From CAZMVU01 sp964569295 (lineage in GTDB: Bacteria; Hydrogenedentota; Hydrogenedentia; Hydrogenedentales; JAGMZX01), in assembly GCA_964569295.1 (NCBI GenBank), contig CAZMVU010000220.1, positions 1 through 7,746 of the forward strand: a stretch of 7,746 bases of DNA, in the 5' to 3' direction. Position numbers and translations under genes: made by a program. Shown piece by piece: positions 6,855 through 7,746 of the stretch; position 1 is the stretch's first letter, and each line of letters starts with the position of its first letter. The notes under the pieces are model-generated. The model made no database searches. It saw only the letters and a program-made list of their open reading frames with translations, and was not told the DNA's origin.

Positions 6855-7460
6855 ATGAGCAAGTACGTTGTCGCAACCGCCATCATTGTCTTGGCCGCGA
6901 CGGTCATGGCCGCCGAAGTCGAAGAACCGAAAACGGGAGTCACGTTTCCTGCCTCCATCGAGAAGGGGGACTCGACCCTGTGTTGTACGGGGACCGGTTA
7001 CATGACAAAGTTCTTTGTCAAGGTCTTTGCCGCAGCGCACTATGGCGCTGCGAACGACCTTCCCGATCCGGCCGCCGATACCAGGGACAAATGGAAACAT
7101 TGGCAGAAAAGCGGCACGGCGAAAGCGCTGACACTTCACTTCGTGCACAATGTCGGCGCGGATAGAATGCTGAAAGCACAGCGGGAAGCGCTGCGGGAGG
7201 ACAAATACACTGGCCCCAACCGTGAAAGTTATATAGCCATATACGACCGCGATATCAAAGTGGATGATCGGCTGCTGCTGCTGGCCCGCGACGAGGAAAC
7301 CATCGCCGTGTATTGGAACGGCGAGCGCGCGGGCCAGTGGAAAGATCCCGCGCTGATCGACACCATATGGAAGGACTGGATGGCCGATAACTCCCAGGTC
7401 AACAACCCCGAAGACCTCGTGGCGCGTGATGGCGATTGCAAGAAGGACGACGATCAATAA
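6855..7460 (+). CDS. Secreted chalcone isomerase-like domain protein
   Basis: The protein has 201 residues. The signal peptide is short (MSKYVVATAIIVLAATVMAA, likely cut near 19-21). The mature part follows the bacterial chalcone-isomerase-like pattern: TGVTFPASIEKGDSTLCCTG (27-46), GYMTKFFVKVFAAAHY (48-63) as the first strands, ALTLHFVHNVGADRM (91-105), DIKVDDRLLLLA (133-144) and ETIAVYWNGERAGQWKDPAL (148-167), then an IWKDWM end strand/helix. Bacterial relatives are exported proteins of unknown function, probably ligand binders; I see no basis for true chalcone isomerase activity. The tail is highly charged (DGDCKKDDDQ). I chose ATG 6855, with GAAAGG 10 nt upstream; the in-frame ATG at 6822 has AAGGA only 1 nt away and would be almost leaderless from the predicted promoter, though it would still leave a signal peptide. 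Confidence 0.85.
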   Translation: MSKYVVATAIIVLAATVMAAEVEEPKTGVTFPASIEKGDSTLCCTGTGYMTKFFVKVFAAAHYGAANDLPDPAADTRDKWKHWQKSGTAKALTLHFVHNVGADRMLKAQREALREDKYTGPNRESYIAIYDRDIKVDDRLLLLARDEETIAVYWNGERAGQWKDPALIDTIWKDWMADNSQVNNPEDLVARDGDCKKDDDQ

Positions 7461-7565
7461 TCGTAATTCTTTAGCCGTTTGCCGTACTTCATGGGACTCC
7501 GCGGTATCGGCGCCGGGAGCGGGCCTGGCACACCGGCCATCGCTATGAGTCACGATATAGGCGCC
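7461..7565. other. Non-coding spacer after the chalcone isomerase-like gene
   Basis: No credible gene or canonical terminator is visible. A short GGCC...GGCC inverted repeat (near 7524-7540) and a CGGCGCCG palindrome occur, but both are expected by chance in GC-rich sequence. Confidence 0.4.
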
Positions 7566-7601
7566 CTTTGGAGGGCGGTGGCAAGCCACCGCACTCCAAA
7601 G
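7566..7601. repeat. 36-bp near-perfect palindrome (REP-like dispersed repeat candidate)
   Basis: The left arm CTTTGGAGGGCGGTGGC and the right arm GCCACCGCACTCCAAAG pair over 17 positions with one mismatch (G/A), around a 2-nt AA centre. This is far beyond chance for the region. I recall similar CTTTGGAG...GGTGGC...CTCCAAAG palindromes scattered through intergenic regions of planctomycete/verrucomicrobial-type genomes. This window has one copy only, so dispersal is not shown here. It may also end transcripts from the gene at 6855-7460, 105 nt upstream. Confidence 0.8.
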
Positions 7602-7602
7602 T

Positions 7603-7620
7603 TAGCCAACGCCTTGGCTA
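7603..7620. repeat. Second hairpin directly after the large palindrome
   Basis: TAGCCAA, loop CGCC, TTGGCTA is a perfect 7-bp stem starting 2 nt after the preceding palindrome. The tandem arrangement suggests one composite element, as in paired REP units, though the two stems differ in sequence. Confidence 0.55.
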
Positions 7621-7746
7621 TCCCCGCCGCACGTTGGTATTCGCTATCACGGGAGATATTGGCGGCACAAAGGCACCGTGTTGCCCCATACCGCTAACGC
7701 GGGCGTTGCCCGCAACCCAAGGATCGAAAGGCGTGTTCCCCGGTTG
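7621..7746. other. Right-end non-coding stretch with a GC-rich hairpin
   Basis: No supported gene is seen. GCGGGC, loop GTT, GCCCGC (7699-7713) forms a perfect 6-bp hairpin without a T tract. The stretch may be upstream sequence of a gene beyond the window or further repeat material. Confidence 0.35.

Noticed and set aside
7479..7697. A 72-codon plus-strand frame at the right end
   Set aside because: It runs through the 36-bp palindrome and the second hairpin, has no ribosome site, and shows no domain.
1..7746. tRNA, rRNA, CRISPR array, insertion sequence
   Set aside because: No cloverleaf, rRNA block, regularly spaced direct repeats or transposase frame was seen on either strand.

Overview
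The window is a GC-rich bacterial segment with four substantial protein genes, one probable small-protein gene, and a non-coding right end with palindromic repeats. The organism looks like a member of the Planctomycetes / PVC / Hydrogenedentes-like assemblage. Evidence for this is the very long secreted protein joining a hydrazine-synthase-alpha-like propeller, planctomycete-type CXXCH cytochrome segments and a C-terminal SUMF1 domain, the secreted pectate-lyase-like protein, and a large GGTGGC-type palindrome that I recall from such genomes. The lineage is inferred, not proven.

Layout. (1) 27-4010 (+): a secreted protein of about 1327 residues with four parts: a ThuA/glutamine-amidotransferase-like domain, an HZS-alpha-like region, two heme c motifs, and a SUMF1 domain after a proline-rich linker. 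(2) 4132-4899 (+): a small secreted beta-propeller-like protein, 121 nt downstream and possibly co-transcribed. (3) 4900-5343: an intergenic region that is not empty. Its minus strand carries a sigma70-like promoter (TTGACA-17-TATATA), a strong AGGAGG ribosome binding site, and a 46-codon TTG-initiated ORF for a C-terminal single-pass membrane protein, followed by a hairpin. (4) 5344-6714 (-): a secreted alpha/alpha-barrel protein resembling family PL10 pectate lyases. (5) 6715-6854: a divergent promoter region with a 22-bp palindrome. (6) 6855-7460 (+): a secreted chalcone-isomerase-like protein. (7) 7461-7746: no credible gene, but a 36-bp near-perfect palindrome immediately followed by a second hairpin, and a third about 80 nt further on.

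How the parts work together. All four larger proteins have export signals and the small one is a predicted membrane peptide, so every product acts outside the cytoplasm or in the membrane. The first gene suggests a periplasmic or surface redox or scaffold protein. It is not a true hydrazine synthase (no beta/gamma partners are visible), and its SUMF1 domain lacks the active-site cysteines of formylglycine-generating enzyme. The PL10-like protein suggests use of acidic polysaccharides. I see no sequence evidence that binds all genes into one pathway. The most novel-looking items are the multidomain heme fusion and the hidden small membrane protein with its own promoter.
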